Assembly (NCBI GenBank): GCA_947589475.1
Contig: CANQBO010000018.1
Coordinates: 1-45,596 of the forward strand
Reading direction: 5' to 3'
Source: an uncultured Clostridia bacterium
Lineage (GTDB): Bacteria; Bacillota; Clostridia; Christensenellales; CAG-917
Length of the DNA: 45,596 bases
The notes below the pieces were generated by a model. It did no database searches. It was not told the origin of the DNA and saw only the letters and a program-made list of their open reading frames with translations. Of the stretch, positions 16,496-25,589 are shown in pieces. Position 1 is the stretch's first letter; each line of letters begins with the position of its first letter. A program made the position numbers and the translations under genes.

Positions 16496-17104
16496 TTACG
16501 GCTTTATAGAAGCTTTTTTCTCCATCGAAACGCATAGCACCGGGACTCGAGCCGCGCCTGAAAAGCCGTTGTAACGGGACTTAGCCTCAAATCCCGCTTT
16601 TTCATAGAGCGCGATCGCCGCAACGTTGTCGGCAAGCACGTCGAGGGTCACTGTCTCGTCCGAATGTTCTGCAAGCAATTTTTCAAGCAAAGCGGCGCCT
16701 ATGCCCATATGTCTGTATGAGGGATCCACGCACAAATTGCTTATGTACAGACTTTCGACATGATCCCGAGCGTTTTTATAATATCCTTCCCAAACGAAAA
16801 CGTATTTGTCGGCGATCTTCTCGTCCACGGGCAATAAAAACACTCTATCGGACGGCACGGGATAGGCGCAAATAAGACCTACGATCTTATCGCCGAGCGT
16901 TGCCAGCAACATATTTTCCGCAAAGTGCACGTGATGCGCGCATTTAAGCGCTCTACGCACGAAATCCACCCATGTCGCGTCGCTGAAGTCGTCGCATAAA
17001 AAAGGATAGATGTACGGGTCCGTGAGATAAAGCAGTTTTGCGATCTGCGCCGCGTCATCCGTAGTGGACGCACGACGTATCTTAATATCATTTGAATTGC
17101 GCAT
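16496..17104 (-). CDS. GNAT family N-acetyltransferase
   Basis: This 202-residue protein is a GNAT acetyltransferase. The acetyl-CoA-binding stretch is VDPSYRHMGIGAALLEKL (about residues 133-150), followed by the usual NVAAIALYEKAGF motif. The substrate is unknown; the RimI-like ending suits a small molecule or protein N-terminus. Its ATG overlaps the TIR-domain gene upstream by 17 nt in another frame, so the two are co-translated. Confidence 0.88.
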   Translation of the reverse strand: MRNSNDIKIRRASTTDDAAQIAKLLYLTDPYIYPFLCDDFSDATWVDFVRRALKCAHHVHFAENMLLATLGDKIVGLICAYPVPSDRVFLLPVDEKIADKYVFVWEGYYKNARDHVESLYISNLCVDPSYRHMGIGAALLEKLLAEHSDETVTLDVLADNVAAIALYEKAGFEAKSRYNGFSGAARVPVLCVSMEKKASIKP

Positions 17105-18185
17105 AATTTTCCACCAGCTTCGGATGTTTTTTCATCAGCGGCAGATCGGGCAGAGGAATGAAGCGCAAGCTGTAGATCTTGCCGAATACTTTGTTGTCCG
17201 TCACATATTTGAAGCCGAGTTTTCTGATCATCGCCTCCACCTCTCGTGAAAAGACGTTTATGCATATCTCGTCGAAGAATATTTCGTTTTGGCTGTAATC
17301 CTCGAGCTGTTCGATAAAAGAATCCACAAGTTTTACGTGGTTTTGCATGGTGCGGTATTCCGGCAAAAGCGACATCGCCAAAATGTAAAGTTTGTATGTC
17401 CCCGGGAAGTAGAGCGGCTCGGTGTTGTCAATTCCTATATCCTTTTCGAGCAACTCGCCTTTCAGCGCCTGCATGAAGCTCTCCTCGGTGAGCGCGACGA
17501 TCGACCAGTCGCCCACGATCTTCCCCTCTCCGTTTACCAAATAGCGGAATGTGTCACTGTCGTTTTGCAAAAATTCTTCCCACTGCGCCGCGGAGCCTTC
17601 GTTCTCGTCCGATATGCCGTTGCAGTTGATATAGTCGTTTTCGACAAGCTGTATCGCTATGGACGACGGGGTATGACCCGCCGCGATAAGCTCCTGCAAA
17701 GTCATCATCTTGCACTCGTTGCCTGCCGCGCTTCGTCCGCGCGGAGCGGACGGCGTAGAACTTGAGGGAAAATCTTTTGCGTTGCCGTTTTCGGAATAAG
17801 ATCCGAGCGTCGCGACAAGCTCCTTTATGTGCGCCTCCATAGGCGGAGTTATAGCCTCGAGCCAATGCGTTTTTCCCACGTAATATTCCATGCTGTCTGA
17901 GATCTCCGCCTCGTCGATCTTGAAAGGCACTATGGTTTTCGACGCGGTCACCGCGGAATTGACTTCGTTTATCACGTGCTGAGAAGCGCTGCTGTTTGCG
18001 GACAACAAAAGTACGAAAAATTTGCACTCCTTGATCGCGCGAACTATGGACGCGGCATAATTTATCCCCGCGATCGCGTCGCGATAATCGATCCAACACT
18101 TTATCCCGTTTTGCTCGAGTATGCCCAGCACCATAGTGGCGATCTGCTTGTCCTTATGCGAATACGATATGAAAATGTCATGCAT
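17088..18185 (-). CDS. TIR domain fused to a GNAT-like domain
   Basis: This 365-residue protein starts with a TIR domain (residues 1 to about 125): MHDIFISYSHKDK, the cysteine-tryptophan CWIDYRD loop, and HVINEVNSAV with the Glu (E74) at the catalytic position of NADase TIR domains. After a Ser/Pro-rich linker (about 130-160), the C-terminal half has acetyltransferase-like features: SIVALTEESF, a LLPEYRT turn, and ICINVFSREVEAMIRKLGF ending in a GNAT-like strand. Bacterial TIR proteins usually cleave NAD+ in antiphage defence, with the second domain sensing infection. Here the GNAT-like domain could be the sensor or a second enzyme. The stand-alone GNAT gene overlaps its end. Confidence 0.85.
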   Translation of the reverse strand: MHDIFISYSHKDKQIATMVLGILEQNGIKCWIDYRDAIAGINYAASIVRAIKECKFFVLLLSANSSASQHVINEVNSAVTASKTIVPFKIDEAEISDSMEYYVGKTHWLEAITPPMEAHIKELVATLGSYSENGNAKDFPSSSTPSAPRGRSAAGNECKMMTLQELIAAGHTPSSIAIQLVENDYINCNGISDENEGSAAQWEEFLQNDSDTFRYLVNGEGKIVGDWSIVALTEESFMQALKGELLEKDIGIDNTEPLYFPGTYKLYILAMSLLPEYRTMQNHVKLVDSFIEQLEDYSQNEIFFDEICINVFSREVEAMIRKLGFKYVTDNKVFGKIYSLRFIPLPDLPLMKKHPKLVENYAQFK

Positions 18186-18224
18186 CTCAACTGCCCTCGT
18201 TTATCCAAAACTTTATCGTTTACG

Positions 18225-18253
18225 ATTTTAACATCAAACGCCGACAAATTCAA
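18225..18253 (-). promoter_or_regulatory. Promoter of the TIR-GNAT pair
   Basis: Minus-strand TTGAAT (18253-18248), 17 bp and TAAAAT (18230-18225) preceded by TGT. The start codon is about 40 bp downstream, with GAGGG as ribosome site. Confidence 0.65.
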
Positions 18254-18314
18254 TACTTTGGGAAAATTTACGCCGCCGCGCCTCCTCGAAGCCAAAAGCC
18301 GTAGTTCCTCGGGG

Positions 18315-18344
18315 TTGACAAAGCGAGAGCGCCTATTTTATAAT
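18315..18344 (+). promoter_or_regulatory. Promoter upstream of the ATPase remnant
   Basis: TTGACA (18315-18320), 18 bp and perfect TATAAT (18339-18344). It points away from the TIR gene and towards the truncated ATPase gene, so the remnant may still be transcribed. Confidence 0.65.
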
Positions 18345-18412
18345 CAAAAAGCGGATAAACGGCAATAAACGGCAAGGCATTCGGCGCGTATTTGAAAAAG
18401 GAGAAAAGGCGT

Positions 18413-19216
18413 ATGATCAAACGCATAGCGATGAAAGGCGTGGCAAGCTTTTCGTATTCGGACGGGGCTGAGATAAACGGCATGGACAAAGTGGATCTGA
18501 TCTACGGCGCAAACGGCAGCGGCAAGTCCACGGTGGCGCGTTTCATAAACTCTCCCGACGCGCCCGAATTTTCGGGCTGTACTCTCGACTTGGACGGAGA
18601 GGATATGCCCTGCGTATTTGACAGGACTTTCAAAGAAAAACAATTCGAGGGCGACGCGCTCTCGGGGATATTTACGCTCGGAAGCGGGTCGATAGAACTT
18701 AAGCGAGAGCTGGCTTCCCTCGAAAGTCGGCGCGACGGCGATATGGCGCGCCTCGACGCACTCAAAGCGACCGAGGCGTCCATCGCTCAAGAAAAAGCAA
18801 AGTGCGAAGATAAGTTTGCAAAGACGCTGCATAAAGCTCTTTGCAAAGACTTTTGCGACGAATATCCCGATATATTCAAGGGATACAAGTCGAGCAAAGA
18901 AAAATTTGCCGCGCTCATGCTGGAAGTGTACGGCGACGGCATTTCAAACGTGCGCCCCCTGCCCGAGCTTACCGAAAGATACCGCCTGCTCTTCGGCGAA
19001 ACGGGGGAGAACGGATGCGAGAAGTTGCCCCTGCTCTCCTCGGAGTTTGCCGCGCTCGCCGCTTCTTCCACCGAAGGCAAAGACGGCATAGATCAGCTTG
19101 TAGTACTTTCCCACAGCAGGGATTATCTCGCGCAGATATTCCCTCCCGACAACTGCGTCAAGCGCTTCTCGCTTGTAAAACGCGAAGGAAAGACCCGCGT
19201 CATTCCTCTGATTTGA
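18413..19216 (+). pseudogene. Remnant of a PrrC/RloC-type AAA_13 ATPase, internally deleted
   Basis: The 267-residue product begins like AAA_13 family ATPases (MIKRIAMKGVASFS, Walker A YGANGSGKST) and carries the conserved VFDRTFKEKQF region. Its last 45 residues, QLVVLSHSRDYLAQIF onward, match the C-terminal end of such proteins. The long coiled coil, the ABC signature and Walker B in between are missing, and the frame is kept. Full-length members, including the anticodon nucleases PrrC and RloC, are usually 600-800 residues. ATP hydrolysis is unlikely to be intact. GGAG precedes the ATG at 18413. Confidence 0.75.
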
Positions 19217-19290
19217 TCTCCCTTATATTTTAAATGAGGGGAGCCTCCCGGCGCCAAGGCAAGGAAATGCTTCCCCTGCGACCAAAGCTA

Positions 19291-19331
19291 AAAACGCGAG
19301 ACGGGCAAATGTTTGCCGACGCTCGCGTTTT
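19291..19331. terminator. Bidirectional terminator between convergent genes
   Basis: AAAACGCGAG (19291-19300) pairs with CTCGCGTTTT (19322-19331), with a smaller GGCAAA/TTTGCC hairpin inside. A and T runs on both sides suit both the plus-strand ATPase remnant and the minus-strand dehydrogenase. Confidence 0.75.
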
Positions 19332-19401
19332 CCATTGTGCGTATGGAACAAACTCCCGCGAGAGAGTTTGATGTCTAAGTTTCCTTATATTTAGTTTCCC
19401 A

Positions 19402-20181
19402 TCACTTCTTCTCGTAGTTGAGGAGTTTGTTGTACTCGAGTTTCCAATAGAGATATTTGATGGGCGGGAAAATGGCGAAAAGCACGCGCGCAAGCGAGAA
19501 GAGCTTGCAGGGATTGACTGACTTGCGGCCACGCTGTATGCCTTTGACCATGCACTTTGCGACATGCGACGGTTTTTGCACGGGGAAGGGGCGCTGAGTG
19601 ATTTCTTTATCCTTGCCCTCCACCGCCTTTTTGAAGAAGCCCGTGTCCGTTGCGACGGGATAGAGGCAGGTGAGCTTGATGTTTTTCGGAAGTTCGCGGC
19701 GCAGACCCTCCTGGAAACCTTGCATCGCGAATTTGCTTGCGGAATAAAGCGTATAGCCGGGCATCGCCATCTTGCCTATCGCGGAAACGGTGATCGCCAT
19801 ATGCCCCTCTTTGCCGCCGAGATATTCCGCATATTTCTGATAGGAATATATTGGGGAATATACGTTTACTTTGAAGATGTTTTCGATCCTTTCCCAATCG
19901 ACATAGTTCATACGCTCGTAGTACGGGAAGCCCGCGTTGGCATAGAAGATGTCGATGCCGCCCAAAGTTTCGTCCGCGGTCTTGAAGATGAGGTCCACGT
20001 TTTCCTTCGTAGACACGTCGAGTTGCATCGGTATGACCTTGTTTTTGTCGAAGGTCTCTATCTTGTCGATGAAAAGGTCGACCGCGAGAATTTTGTTGTC
20101 GCCCTTTACAAGAAGTTTGAGGGTCTCAAGCCCTATGCCGCTGTTTGCGCCCGTAAGCACGATCTTTTTGCCTGTGATCAT
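19402..20181 (-). CDS. Short-chain dehydrogenase/reductase
   Basis: This 259-residue classical SDR has the cofactor motif TGANSGIG (about residues 10-17), NAG (82-84), and the catalytic Ser133, Tyr146 and Lys150 in TVSAIGKM and YSASK. The acid at the end of strand 2 (AVDLF) suggests NAD rather than NADP preference. The hydrophobic C-terminus (LFAIFPPIKYLYW) suggests membrane association and a lipid-type substrate. I chose the ATG at 20181 because GGGAGG is properly spaced; the frame is open six codons upstream. Confidence 0.9.
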   Translation of the reverse strand: MITGKKIVLTGANSGIGLETLKLLVKGDNKILAVDLFIDKIETFDKNKVIPMQLDVSTKENVDLIFKTADETLGGIDIFYANAGFPYYERMNYVDWERIENIFKVNVYSPIYSYQKYAEYLGGKEGHMAITVSAIGKMAMPGYTLYSASKFAMQGFQEGLRRELPKNIKLTCLYPVATDTGFFKKAVEGKDKEITQRPFPVQKPSHVAKCMVKGIQRGRKSVNPCKLFSLARVLFAIFPPIKYLYWKLEYNKLLNYEKK

Positions 20182-20217
20182 AATTTCCTCCCGATCCATA
20201 ATGCATTATGCTACTCT

Positions 20218-20246
20218 ATTGTAGCATTGCGCGCAAAAATTTTCAA
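20218..20246 (-). promoter_or_regulatory. Promoter of the dehydrogenase gene
   Basis: TTGAAA (20246-20241), 17 bp and TACAAT (20223-20218) with TGC before the -10. The -35 box overlaps the coaE stop codon. Confidence 0.65.
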
Positions 20247-20800
20247 CTGTCCTTCAAAAGATATTCAAAAGCCGCCGCCGCTTTGATGCGAAACTCCTCC
20301 TTAGAGCCGTCGTTTAGCAACGTGACGTCCCCGAGAAGATATTTTTCCTCCTCTTGCGCAGCCAGTCGCGCCTCGATATCCTCCGCCGTCATGCCGCGAG
20401 CGAGCAACCTCTCCCGTCGTATGTCGTCGGGACAGACGACAAGCAACGTCTTGTCAAACAACCTTTTAGCGCCCGACTCCGCAAAAAGCGGCACCTCGAC
20501 GACGAGAGGATCCTCCGTCGCGGACTCTATTTTTGAGAGTATGCGCGGATGAGCAAGCGCGTTCAACCTCGCCCTTGCCTCGCCGTCGCAAAACACCGCG
20601 CGGGCAAGCGCCGCTCTGTCCGCTTTGCCCTCGCGCACGGCGAATGGAAATTCCTCCGCGAGCAAGGCGATATAATCTTTTTCAAGCAACAGCTCGCGGT
20701 TTATCTCGTCCGCGGAGAGCGTCGCGATGCCCATATCCCTCGCCACACTCAACGCTTCGGATTTGCCCGAGCCTATCCTGCCTATGACCGCGATCTTCAT
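20243..20800 (-). CDS. coaE: Dephospho-CoA kinase
   Basis: This 185-residue protein is CoaE, which phosphorylates dephospho-CoA in the last step of coenzyme A synthesis. It has the P-loop GRIGSGKS (7-14), the SADEIN motif for substrate binding, NALAHPRI, and the lid region RRERLLARGMTAEDIEARL. The ATG overlaps the polA stop codon as ATGA, so it is the coupled second gene of a polA-coaE operon, a common Bacillota arrangement. Confidence 0.93.
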   Translation of the reverse strand: MKIAVIGRIGSGKSEALSVARDMGIATLSADEINRELLLEKDYIALLAEEFPFAVREGKADRAALARAVFCDGEARARLNALAHPRILSKIESATEDPLVVEVPLFAESGAKRLFDKTLLVVCPDDIRRERLLARGMTAEDIEARLAAQEEEKYLLGDVTLLNDGSKEEFRIKAAAAFEYLLKDS

Positions 20801-23313
20801 TTGAGTTCCGCCCAATTTTTCGCCGCCTTTGCTTCGGCGATGAGGGGGACTTTGAGCTTATACGCGTTTTGCATTTCCTCCTCCAAAATATGCTTGACCT
20901 CTTCGACCTCATCCTGCGCCGCGTCGATGATAAGCTCGTCGTGTATCTGAAGTATCATCTTCGACTTCATGCCCTCGAGCCTCTTCTCCACGCCCAGCAT
21001 GGCAAGTTTGATGATGTCCGCCGCCGAACCTTGCAAGGGGGTGTTCATCGCCATTCTTTCCGCCGCGGAGCGCACCATATAGTTGGACGCCTTGACGTCC
21101 GACAGATTGCGCCGTCTGCCGAGCAAGGTCACGGCGTATCCCTTTTCGCGCGCGCTGTCCACACACCCGTCCATAAACTCTCTGACCTTTGGGTGCGTGA
21201 GGAAGTAGTTGTCGATGTAGGCGGTCGCGCGGTATCTGGGAATGGACAAATTTTCCGCAAGTCCGAAACCGCTTATGCCGTATATGATGCCGAAATTCAC
21301 CGCCTTTGCGTCCCGTCTCTCCGCCGCCGTAACCTCATCTATGGGCTTGCCCAAAATGTGAGACGCGGTCATGGCGTGGATGTCCTCGCCGCTTGCAAAC
21401 GCCTGCATGAGCTGCTCGTCCTCGCTGAAATGCGCGAGCAGTCTCAACTCTATCTGCGAATAGTCCGCCGAGACGAGCACTCCGCCCTCGCCGGGGATAA
21501 ACGCCTGTTTGATGTCCTTCGCTTCCTCACTGCGCGTGGGCAGATTTTGAAGGTTTGGGTTTGTAGATGAAAGCCTTCCGGTCGTCGTTATGCACTGATT
21601 GAATTCGGTGTGGATACGCCCGCGCACTATGAGCGGCTGAAGTCCGACCACATATGTCGATTGCAACTTCGCATATTTGCGATATTCCAAAATGAGCGGA
21701 ATTATGGGGTGTTCGTCCGCGATGTTCAAAAGCACGTCCTCGCTGACGCTGTATCCCGTCTTTGTCTTTTTCCCGCGCTTTAGTCCGAGCTTTTCAAACA
21801 GCACTTCGCCGAGCTGTTTGGGGGAAGCGATGTTGAAGGAGCCTCCCGCGAGTGAGAATATGCGCGCCGTCAAGTCGTCGAGGATGTCGGCGTACTTTTT
21901 TTCCGCCTCCTTCAACACTTCCGCCGAAACTCGGACTCCGCGCTCTTCCATATTGCGCAAAACAACGCAAAGCGGCTGTTCAACTTCCGAAAACAGCTTA
22001 TAAACTCCGATTTGCGTCATTTGCTTTTCCAATATCTTCTTTTCTTCAAACAGTTCCGCCGCGCCTTCGTCCAGCCCGTCCGCGCCCAAAACCTGCCCGA
22101 GACTCTTTATCGGCGCGCTCTCCCTCGCGAGATGCGCCGCTATCATGACGTCGAAAAATTCTTTCGCATTTACTCCGTAACGGCGGGACAGAGATTTATA
22201 ATCGTAGCATATGAGCCGCCTCGTCTTCGCCTCATTCGCAAGCTTAGACAGCGCCGAGTCGAAGTCTATGCCGTCGCTGAAGAGGTCCTCCGCGCAGACT
22301 ATTTTATACTCCGTGCCGCTGTCCGTCGCAAAGAGGATATCATCGCCTATAACGAGAGAGAATTCCTCCTTCCCCTCGAGCGCGCGCATTATTTCCGCCT
22401 CGCTTTTTATCTCCGTGACGGATTTTTCCACGTTTATTTTCGGAACGGACGCGTCCGCGCCCTCGAATTCCATCCTGTTTGCAAGCGAGGAAATTTCAAG
22501 CTCCGCAAGTTTCGCCTTGACGTCCTGAGAATATACGGGCGTAAACGCTATGTCCTCAAGCGTGCACTCAACGGGGACGTCCGTCTTTATGACGGCAAGC
22601 GCGCGACTCAAAAGCGCGATGTCCCTGCTTGAGGCGATCGTCTGCCCCAGCTTACCCTTTATCCCGTCCGCATGCGCGAGCACTTCATCAAGCGAGCCGT
22701 ACTCCTCTATGAGCTGTTTTGCCGTCTTTTCGCCCACGCCCGCGACGCCCGGTATGTTGTCGGACGGGTCTCCCCTAAGCGCCTTATAGTCTATATATTG
22801 CGAGGGAGTGAAGCCGTCCTCAAGCAGTCTTGCCTCGTCGTAAACTTCGATTTCCGTCACGCCTTTCTTTGTCCAGAATATCTTAGTCGTCGGACTGACA
22901 AGCTGAAAACTGTCGCGGTCGCCCGTGACTATGACGCACTCGTCCGCGAAACGGCGCGACAGCGTGCCCAGAATGTCGTCGCCCTCATAACCCTGCATGC
23001 TGACGATCTTTATGCCCATTGCCGTGATAAGCTCCTTAAGCGGCTCGACTTGCTGTCTCAGCTCCTCGTCCATGGGCTTGCGCGTCGCCTTGTATGCCGC
23101 GTACATCTCGTGGCGGAATGTGGGTCCTTTAAGGTCGAAAGCCGCCGCGATGTGCGTGGGCTGTTGCTCCTTGATGAGGCGCAAAAGTATGTTCAAAAAG
23201 CCGAATATCGCCCCCGTGTACATTCCCTTTGAAGTCTTGAGGTTGGGGAGCGCGTGATAGGCGCGGTGCATAAGGCTGTTTGAGTCCAAAAGCAATATCT
23301 TGTTTTTTGACAT
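20797..23313 (-). CDS. polA: DNA polymerase I
   Basis: This 838-residue PolA fills gaps in repair and removes Okazaki primers. The N-terminal 5' nuclease (1 to about 290) has LLLDSNSLMHRAYHAL and the acidic cluster CVIVTGDRDSFQLV. The central 3'-5' exonuclease-like domain has FSLVIGDD where the catalytic DxE should be, so proofreading is probably lost, as in Bacillus and Thermus PolA. The polymerase domain carries motif A DYSQIELR (about 617), the O-helix RRDAKAVNFGIIYG (about 666) and HDE (about 791). I chose the ATG at 23313, behind AAGGA; the frame is open for a further 32 codons. Confidence 0.97.
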   Translation of the reverse strand: MSKNKILLLDSNSLMHRAYHALPNLKTSKGMYTGAIFGFLNILLRLIKEQQPTHIAAAFDLKGPTFRHEMYAAYKATRKPMDEELRQQVEPLKELITAMGIKIVSMQGYEGDDILGTLSRRFADECVIVTGDRDSFQLVSPTTKIFWTKKGVTEIEVYDEARLLEDGFTPSQYIDYKALRGDPSDNIPGVAGVGEKTAKQLIEEYGSLDEVLAHADGIKGKLGQTIASSRDIALLSRALAVIKTDVPVECTLEDIAFTPVYSQDVKAKLAELEISSLANRMEFEGADASVPKINVEKSVTEIKSEAEIMRALEGKEEFSLVIGDDILFATDSGTEYKIVCAEDLFSDGIDFDSALSKLANEAKTRRLICYDYKSLSRRYGVNAKEFFDVMIAAHLARESAPIKSLGQVLGADGLDEGAAELFEEKKILEKQMTQIGVYKLFSEVEQPLCVVLRNMEERGVRVSAEVLKEAEKKYADILDDLTARIFSLAGGSFNIASPKQLGEVLFEKLGLKRGKKTKTGYSVSEDVLLNIADEHPIIPLILEYRKYAKLQSTYVVGLQPLIVRGRIHTEFNQCITTTGRLSSTNPNLQNLPTRSEEAKDIKQAFIPGEGGVLVSADYSQIELRLLAHFSEDEQLMQAFASGEDIHAMTASHILGKPIDEVTAAERRDAKAVNFGIIYGISGFGLAENLSIPRYRATAYIDNYFLTHPKVREFMDGCVDSAREKGYAVTLLGRRRNLSDVKASNYMVRSAAERMAMNTPLQGSAADIIKLAMLGVEKRLEGMKSKMILQIHDELIIDAAQDEVEEVKHILEEEMQNAYKLKVPLIAEAKAAKNWAELK

Positions 23314-23454
23314 AAGCATATTCCTTTTTCTTGTTTTCTCGCCTTTTATATCGCGGGGCGACCGCTTGAAGATCGCATGTTTCACGAGGCTAAGCGGGGT
23401 GAAACTCACTACGTTTTTGATGTTTTTTCCTTTTAAGCGCGCTTAAGCGCACTA

Positions 23455-24270
23455 TTACAGTCCCAAAAACTCCGCAAGTCCGTACTCGAGCGCGCGGTGT
23501 GCGTCCTCTCTGCCCTTTTCGAGAAGCTCCGTCACCTTTGCCGAAGTGAACTCCAGCACAAACGCAAGCTCCTTGTCGGGGATCATGAAAAACAGGTCGA
23601 GATCCTCTCTGAAAGGCTCTTTGATCTTCGGTTTCTTGTCCGCGGGGTTGGAGCGTATGACCAGCTGTTTTTGAAATCCGCCGCGTGCGAGCAGGTTGAC
23701 GGGGATGTTGTCGTAGACCCCTCCGTCTATGTACTTTTTGCCGCCTATTTCCTTGGGCGGAAATATCGGAAACGTCGCGGACGCAATGACATAGTCCACC
23801 AACTCCCCTTCGGGCACCTCGTCCATAAGCACCTCGAGGGGCTGTCTGTCCGAGAGGCAATAGGTCACAAGTCCAAGCTGTTTGCCGCTGCCCCTCATAA
23901 CCTTTTCGTCCACCAGCCCCGAGAAAAACGCCTGCGTCTTTTCGTAAGAGCCGCGAATGAGCGAGCGCACCTTTATCGCCCTCTTGCCGAGGGAAGCCAC
24001 GCTTTCGAAGTCTAAGCCGTGCTCCTTGATGTGCTTGAGCACCTCGTCGTCTACGTCGACTATGGTACCCGCCCATATTTTCGACCACATGTCCTCGACA
24101 AGCGCCGCTCCGCCCTGCACGTACAGCGCGCTGTTGACCGCGCCTATGGACGTCCCCGCCGCCCCGTCGAATGTCACTCCGATCTCATCAAGAACGCTGA
24201 TTATCCCCGCTTCATATGCGCCTTTCACTCCTCCGCCCTCGAGCGTGAGTCCTATCTTTCGATCCGTCAT
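23455..24270 (-). CDS. Patatin-like phospholipase
   Basis: This 271-residue protein has the patatin oxyanion motif GGGVKG (12-17), the nucleophile elbow GTSIG with Ser41, and the DGG motif (Asp182) in KYIDGGVYDNIP, which together form the Ser-Asp dyad. It should release fatty acids from phospholipids or acylglycerols. There is no signal peptide, so it acts in the cytoplasm. AGGAGA precedes the ATG, and a TATAAT lies at 24295-24300 with a weaker -35. Confidence 0.9.
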   Translation of the reverse strand: MTDRKIGLTLEGGGVKGAYEAGIISVLDEIGVTFDGAAGTSIGAVNSALYVQGGAALVEDMWSKIWAGTIVDVDDEVLKHIKEHGLDFESVASLGKRAIKVRSLIRGSYEKTQAFFSGLVDEKVMRGSGKQLGLVTYCLSDRQPLEVLMDEVPEGELVDYVIASATFPIFPPKEIGGKKYIDGGVYDNIPVNLLARGGFQKQLVIRSNPADKKPKIKEPFREDLDLFFMIPDKELAFVLEFTSAKVTELLEKGREDAHRALEYGLAEFLGL

Positions 24271-24388
24271 AGTCCGTCTCCTGCTATTTTGAACATTATA
24301 TCAAATACGCAAAGCATTTTCCACTATAATTTTATTTTTTATTATCATCTCACGCGAAATGTGCTCATAAACTTTCGAGAGGTGTATC

Positions 24389-25348
24389 ATGACAAATTCA
24401 AAACAACTCATAGTGCTTTCGGGAGGCGGACGCAAAGGCATAGTCAAGCTCACGGCGATGGCGGGAAGCGCAAAGGGCACGTGCTCGCTCGATTTTCGTC
24501 CCGCGGGCGCAACTCTCTATCTGGTAGGCGACGACATAGCGCAGATACCGCTCAAGGATATGGCAACGGCGTTTGACGTCCCATTCCTCTCAAACGGCGA
24601 GGCGAGCTGTCTTGTGCGCTCAAGCTCGCTGACGATGTTCGGAGGCGCGCTCCCCCACAGCGAGATAATAAAACGGGTGGACTCCCATCTGAAAAGCGCG
24701 GCAAAACCTTCCCCTGCTCCGAATGCGGCAAGCGACGACTTTGATACAAGTCGGCAAGACAAGACGAAGGACAGACGTAAAACAGATCTGCAAGACGACA
24801 GGACCGACGAATGCGGAGCAGATCGAAACAATGAGACGACCTACGGCGACTATTCCGATGCCATATCCGATGAGACGGCGGGCGAGGACGCAATGCCCTC
24901 GGATCAACGCTTTGAAAAAGCGGAAAGCGACCATACAGGACGAAACGCTTATCCCCATGACAAAAAATCGGAAGGAAGCGGCGCTCGCTCCGCCTTGAGC
25001 GACATAATGAGCGAAAGGGACAGGTTTGACGGCAACAACTTTTACTCCGCCGTGAAACCCCAGCTTGACGAGATGTTTGTGTGCTACCCCGAGGAGCCGC
25101 TTCTGTCCGCGACGGTGGAGCGCTCGAAATGGGTGCGCGTAGACGCCTCGGACGGCGAATATGCGGTGGGGATACTCTTCGACGGCGACGACCCCGCCTT
25201 CATCTGCTATGCCGTGCCCGCGCGCACTTCCCGCCGCCCGCCCGCCGAAATAGAGGACATGTGCGTGTGGTTGCCCGTCTCCTCGCGTGAGATCGCAGGA
25301 TATTGGGTGATATATCAATCCGCAAAAACAGGCGAGATAATCAAATGA
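24389..25348 (+). CDS. Conserved-looking protein of unknown function with disordered middle
   Basis: This 319-residue protein has three parts: a compact N-terminal domain of about 100 residues (begins MTNSKQLIVLSGGG), a highly charged Asp/Lys/Arg-rich middle of about 110 residues that is probably disordered, and a C-terminal domain of about 100 residues. The last part contains FYSAVKPQLDEMFVCYPEEP, SKWVRVD and PVSSREIAGYWVIYQSAKTG. No membrane segments or enzyme motif are visible. GAGAGGTG precedes the ATG. It is transcribed alone and diverges from the patatin gene. Confidence 0.75.
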   Translation: MTNSKQLIVLSGGGRKGIVKLTAMAGSAKGTCSLDFRPAGATLYLVGDDIAQIPLKDMATAFDVPFLSNGEASCLVRSSSLTMFGGALPHSEIIKRVDSHLKSAAKPSPAPNAASDDFDTSRQDKTKDRRKTDLQDDRTDECGADRNNETTYGDYSDAISDETAGEDAMPSDQRFEKAESDHTGRNAYPHDKKSEGSGARSALSDIMSERDRFDGNNFYSAVKPQLDEMFVCYPEEPLLSATVERSKWVRVDASDGEYAVGILFDGDDPAFICYAVPARTSRRPPAEIEDMCVWLPVSSREIAGYWVIYQSAKTGEIIK

Positions 25349-25521
25349 TAATACGCTCAAACTCAGGTCGCAATTAAATCGTGACTCCCTCCGCCTAACA
25401 AATCTCGGCGGAGGGAGTCATAAATTTTAACATATCGTTTATTCAAGCTTACTTATACACAACGTCCGCCGTGTTCGAGTTGAACTTAGATGCTGTTTGA
25501 CGTTTTGCGCGCATAGACTCA

Positions 25522-25550
25522 TTGACAAAATCGATCATGCATACTATAAT
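25522..25550 (+). promoter_or_regulatory. Consensus promoter of the membrane protein-lemA operon
   Basis: Perfect TTGACA (25522-25527), 17 bp and perfect TATAAT (25545-25550). The predicted start near 25557 rules out start codons further upstream in the same frame. Confidence 0.85.
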
Positions 25551-25589
25551 ATTATATTGAGGGGCGCGAAGAGCGCCTTAAAAAGTACG

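Noticed and set aside
19564..20286. 240-codon plus-strand frame opposite the dehydrogenase
   Set aside because: The minus strand encodes a complete SDR with cofactor and catalytic motifs.
24620..25360. 246-codon minus-strand frame opposite the 319-residue gene
   Set aside because: The plus-strand gene has a good ribosome site and a protein-like C-terminal domain. The opposite frame lacks both.
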